In this document: positions 62,490 to 64,000 of the stretch, in pieces
Layout: each line of letters starts with the position of its first letter
Position numbering within the stretch: position 1 is the stretch's first letter
Assembly: GCF_000686565.1 (NCBI RefSeq)
Contig: NZ_KK365988.1
Location: 107,416 to 171,415, forward strand
Source: Helicobacter bilis ATCC 51630
Lineage (GTDB): Bacteria; Campylobacterota; Campylobacteria; Campylobacterales; Helicobacteraceae
Length of the DNA: 64,000 nucleotides
Direction of reading: 5' to 3'
Notes under the pieces: model-generated
The model's input: the letters and a program-made list of their open reading frames with translations, nothing else
What the model was told of the DNA's origin: nothing
The model's database searches: none
Translations under genes and position numbers: made by a program

Positions 62490-62495
62490 TATAAT
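62490..62495 (+). promoter_or_regulatory. -10 box of the peptide mRNA, copy B
   Basis: TATAAT in the same GATTTGAAG context as copy A; the start point again falls near the base of the 5' hairpin. Confidence 0.6.
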
Positions 62496-62578
62496 TTGTT
62501 ACCGCTTAAACTACCAACTTAAGCGGTAAATTTCTCTTTTCTAGCAAGAGTTAGAAAGGAGAGTTTGATATGTTCAAC
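62496..62578 (-). ncRNA. Predicted antisense RNA to the peptide mRNA, copy B
   Basis: Reverse-strand TATAAT at 62585-62590, inside the peptide gene, would start an RNA near 62578 that covers the ribosome binding site and leader, ending around the 5' hairpin. Conserved with copy A. Ends are estimates. Confidence 0.4.
62500..62528 (+). promoter_or_regulatory. 5' stem-loop of the peptide mRNA, copy B
   Basis: TACCGCTTAA (62500-62509) pairs with TTAAGCGGTA (62519-62528). Compared with copy A, one G-C pair is replaced by A-T on both arms. Confidence 0.7.
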
Positions 62579-62635
62579 AAAGTCATTATAATAGCTTTCT
62601 TGCTATTTGTGCTTTTTGTTAGTATCGCATATTAA
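62570..62635 (+). CDS. Small hydrophobic peptide, candidate type I toxin (copy B)
   Basis: A 21-residue peptide, MFNKVIIIAFLL...SIAY, almost all hydrophobic with one Lys near the N-terminus and an aromatic C-terminus, very like the Ibs toxins of enteric bacteria in size and pattern. AGAAAGGAG ends 8 bases before the ATG and is predicted to be paired with upstream CTCTTTTCT. The codons for VIII carry an antisense TATAAT. It shares VIIIA and LLF-LFV with copy A. Function is inferred from architecture. Confidence 0.6.
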   Translation: MFNKVIIIAFLLFVLFVSIAY

Positions 62636-62780
62636 CAAATTCTTTTAAATATTACAAATTGTCACATGCTAGGTATAACAGAAAGGAGGCTTTAAGTTTA
62701 ACATGTTTTTACAAATAAATCAAAAATCCTTTTTTATTTGGTGTTATGCCTTTATTTCGTTACTTTACTTTGACCGCCCT

Positions 62781-62852
62781 TGTCATTTTGAGCGTAGCGA
62801 AAAATCCCTTTTGCAAATAAAAAGATGTTTGGGCTAACGCCTCAACATGACA
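62781..62852. repeat. 72-bp palindromic element (TGTCAT...ATGACA)
   Basis: An intergenic copy starting TGTCATTTTGAGCGTAGCGA and ending CGCCTCAACATGACA, between toxin-like copy B and the cassette 3' repeat. Confidence 0.75.
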
Positions 62853-62910
62853 AGTATTTCTAAGCTAGATTCTAAGATTTGCAACTTGCAAAGTAGAATC
62901 CATTCGCTGA

Positions 62911-63043
62911 CCGCAAACTAGAATCTTTAAAGCGTGAAGTATTTTTGATGAATTTTTGCGGTTTTCGAGTGAAAGGCGAAGGGAGTGTATATTAAATACA
63001 TGACCGAGCCCTTGAGCGAAGAATCCGCAAAAAGACAAACGCT
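62911..63043. repeat. Cassette 3' repeat, copy B (inverted relative to 47963-48104)
   Basis: Begins at the stop codon of the gene at 63043 and runs away from it, exactly as copy A lies just after the capsid stop. The sequences agree nearly base for base over more than 110 bp. Confidence 0.9.
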
Positions 63044-63582
63044 TACGCTAAAGGGGTTAAGCGAACAAACCCCTTATCCCCACTACTTCCAAAACTCGTA
63101 AAATTAATCCGTATGCTATCCCCTGCCCTAAAGAATAATATTATATGCTTTTTCTGTCCCTCTCGTGCGATTTTATAGCTATTGTTATAATCCTGCCAAC
63201 CAACACCCCGCCAACCTTTCCAAGTAATATCGCCGCTAAAATCTCTATCAACATGCCAATAATACCTATAACGCTTCGTATTAATCCCCTCTAAACTACC
63301 ACTTCCGCCAACGACTGAAAAATTCTTATCCTTGTGGTTTAGGTTTATAAAATTCCCCCTATTGCCATTTTGTGAGAAGTAGTTATCATAAGCGTTTCCG
63401 CTACCATGATGATTCCAAACATAATGCCCCTCTGTAAATGTATGTCTCAAATTCTCGTTTATATCCCCACTTCCCCCCTGCATTTGTGCTAAGAGTAAAA
63501 AGCTTCTGCCTGTGTTGTTTGTGATGATGTGTTCTGTGGTTTGTGCTGTGCCGGTGATGAGTTGTTCGGTTACTTGTTGCAT
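63043..63582 (-). CDS. Glycine/aromatic-rich tail-fibre-like protein
   Basis: A 179-residue protein. A Thr-rich start (TEQLITGTAQTTEHIITN) is followed by Gly, Asn, Tyr and Trp-rich sequence (HHGSGNAYDNYFSQNGNRGN, WKGWRGVGWQDYNNSY), beta-rich and without signal peptide. Such composition is common in phage tail-fibre tips and adhesins, but no family is recognised. I chose the ATG at 63582 after AAAAGGATTAAA; the ATG 13 codons upstream is inside the conserved leader. Upstream and downstream blocks match those of the capsid cassette. Confidence 0.65.
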   Translation of the reverse strand: MQQVTEQLITGTAQTTEHIITNNTGRSFLLLAQMQGGSGDINENLRHTFTEGHYVWNHHGSGNAYDNYFSQNGNRGNFINLNHKDKNFSVVGGSGSLEGINTKRYRYYWHVDRDFSGDITWKGWRGVGWQDYNNSYKIAREGQKKHIILFFRAGDSIRINFTSFGSSGDKGFVRLTPLA

Positions 63583-63600
63583 TTTAATCCTTTTATATAA

Positions 63601-63625
63601 GCTTTCATCTTGTGGTAACATTTTA
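63601..63625 (-). promoter_or_regulatory. Conserved leader motif before the fibre-like gene
   Basis: On the reverse strand: AAAATGTTACCACAAGATGA then AAGC, the same motif as before the capsid gene (46661) and the coiled-coil gene (48993). Confidence 0.6.
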
Positions 63626-63629
63626 ACGA

Positions 63630-63664
63630 TTTACCCTTTTTTATGGACCATAAAAAAGGGTAAA
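63630..63664. repeat. 35-bp near-perfect palindrome in the cassette leader
   Basis: TTTACCCTTTTTTATGG and its complement flank a single central base. It occupies the position that the 20-bp-stem hairpin (46597-46657) has in the capsid cassette, but the sequence differs. Confidence 0.85.
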
Positions 63665-63722
63665 AACATTAAAAGCCTACCATCAATCTTGGAAAGCTAG
63701 TTTGTTTCCTGCATGGTTTTAA
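63661..63722. repeat. Cassette upstream repeat, copy B (inverted)
   Basis: The reverse complement matches 46540-46599 (AAAACCATGCA, CTTTCCAAGATTGATGGT, GGCTTTTAATGTTTTT) with a few differences. Confidence 0.8.
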
Positions 63723-63819
63723 AATCAAACTAGATCTTTAAAGCGTGAAGTATTTCCCACTTGTTGCCCCAACAGATTCTAAAACTTGCAAATTGCATAA
63801 TCAAGGCTGAATCTTTAAA

Positions 63820-64000
63820 TTAATAAAATATATCCACACTTCCCCCCGCTCCAATACTTACATTTATGCTAGTCTCACTCTCTGGTATATCTACAATACT
63901 AAACTTCATTTCCCCAAACTGCCCATTTCCCCCTGCATTTCCTGCCCCACCTTGTGCGGTTACAAAACTACCAAAAGAAGAGGGTGTGCCTCTTGTTGTA
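63820..64000 (-). CDS. Glycine-rich tail-fibre-like protein, C-terminal part (cut by window edge)
   Basis: The last 59 codons of a reverse-strand gene that enters from the right edge, ending in TAA at 63820-63822. The visible part reads FVTAQGGAGNAGGNGQFGEM, then KFSIVDIPESETSINVSIGA, GGSVDIFY. Gly-rich loops followed by short strands are typical of phage tail-fibre or tip proteins. It is the next member of the reverse array, about 240 bases upstream of the gene at 63582. Confidence 0.6.
   Translation of the reverse strand, partial: TTRGTPSSFGSFVTAQGGAGNAGGNGQFGEMKFSIVDIPESETSINVSIGAGGSVDIFY

Larger units (their letters stand above)
62474..62713 (+). repeat. Type I toxin-antitoxin-like element, copy B
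   Basis: The second copy of the 46254-46498 element, in the same orientation, with the same order: TATAAT at 62490-62495, 5' hairpin (62500-62528), CTCTTTTCT (62534) pairing with AGAAAGGAG (62553), peptide ORF, and TAACAGAAAGGAGGCTTT. Confidence 0.8.

Overview
The window looks like chromosome of an enterohepatic Helicobacter (Campylobacterota); the species cannot be fixed from sequence alone. The DNA is AT-rich, and the octamer AGATTCTA/TAGAATCT recurs inside and between genes throughout. Gene pairs familiar from Helicobacter pylori are present: minC-lpxC, a DUF507 gene with carA, and a gppA-type gene with a 2[4Fe-4S] ferredoxin. flgG has a sigma-54 type promoter, and ggt, acs and an ArsS-like sensor kinase are also here. 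I saw no tRNA, rRNA or CRISPR array.

Layout. 1-7.1 kb: an exported protein cut by the window edge, a stomatin/NfeD pair, a MboII-like restriction-modification system (two methyltransferases and an HNH nuclease; the first methyltransferase carries a 14-base G tract), and an exported SH3-like protein. 7.2-13 kb: an orphan NikE-like ATPase, an MMPL exporter swollen by repeat-derived inserts, and a chemoreceptor broken by one in-frame amber codon. 13-30 kb: mostly reverse-strand housekeeping genes (mutS2, ttcA, ggt, a Sua5-like gene, aroA, an MFS transporter, plsY, pabC, carA, gppA, fdxA) plus a TraF-like outer-membrane protein. 30-42 kb: trpE, a thiE with a repeat-derived tail, cytochrome c peroxidase followed by a decayed partial duplicate, fabD-minC-lpxC, a phase-variable DUF268 gene and acs. 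42-45 kb: a TonB-dependent receptor.

Accessory part, 45-64 kb. A forward array (45.1-50.4 kb) holds an unknown protein, a DUF4043-like phage capsid protein and two coiled-coil proteins. A reverse array (61.9 kb to the edge) holds an unknown helical protein and two glycine-rich tail-fibre-like proteins. Capsid and fibre genes sit in matching cassettes: a shared upstream block, a long hairpin, a leader with the core GTTACCACAA(A/G)ATGAAAGC, the gene, and a shared ~130-bp 3' block. The arrays point toward each other around core genes (gamma-carbonic anhydrase, flgG, the sensor kinase) and a type III restriction operon (mod, a two-TM SLATT-like gene, rhuM, res).

The most interesting item is a ~245-bp element present twice, beside both phage-like arrays (46254-46498 and 62474-62713). 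Each copy has a TATAAT box, a 5' hairpin with a compensatory base-pair change, an anti-Shine-Dalgarno helix, a short hydrophobic peptide ORF and an antisense TATAAT box inside that ORF. This is the architecture of a type I toxin-antitoxin locus, with peptides resembling Ibs toxins and no resemblance to AapA. Two small mobile-looking repeat families run through the window: a 72-81 bp palindrome (ends TGTCAT...ATGACA) found both between genes and in frame inside genes, and a hairpin with a constant 21-nt loop on different stems.
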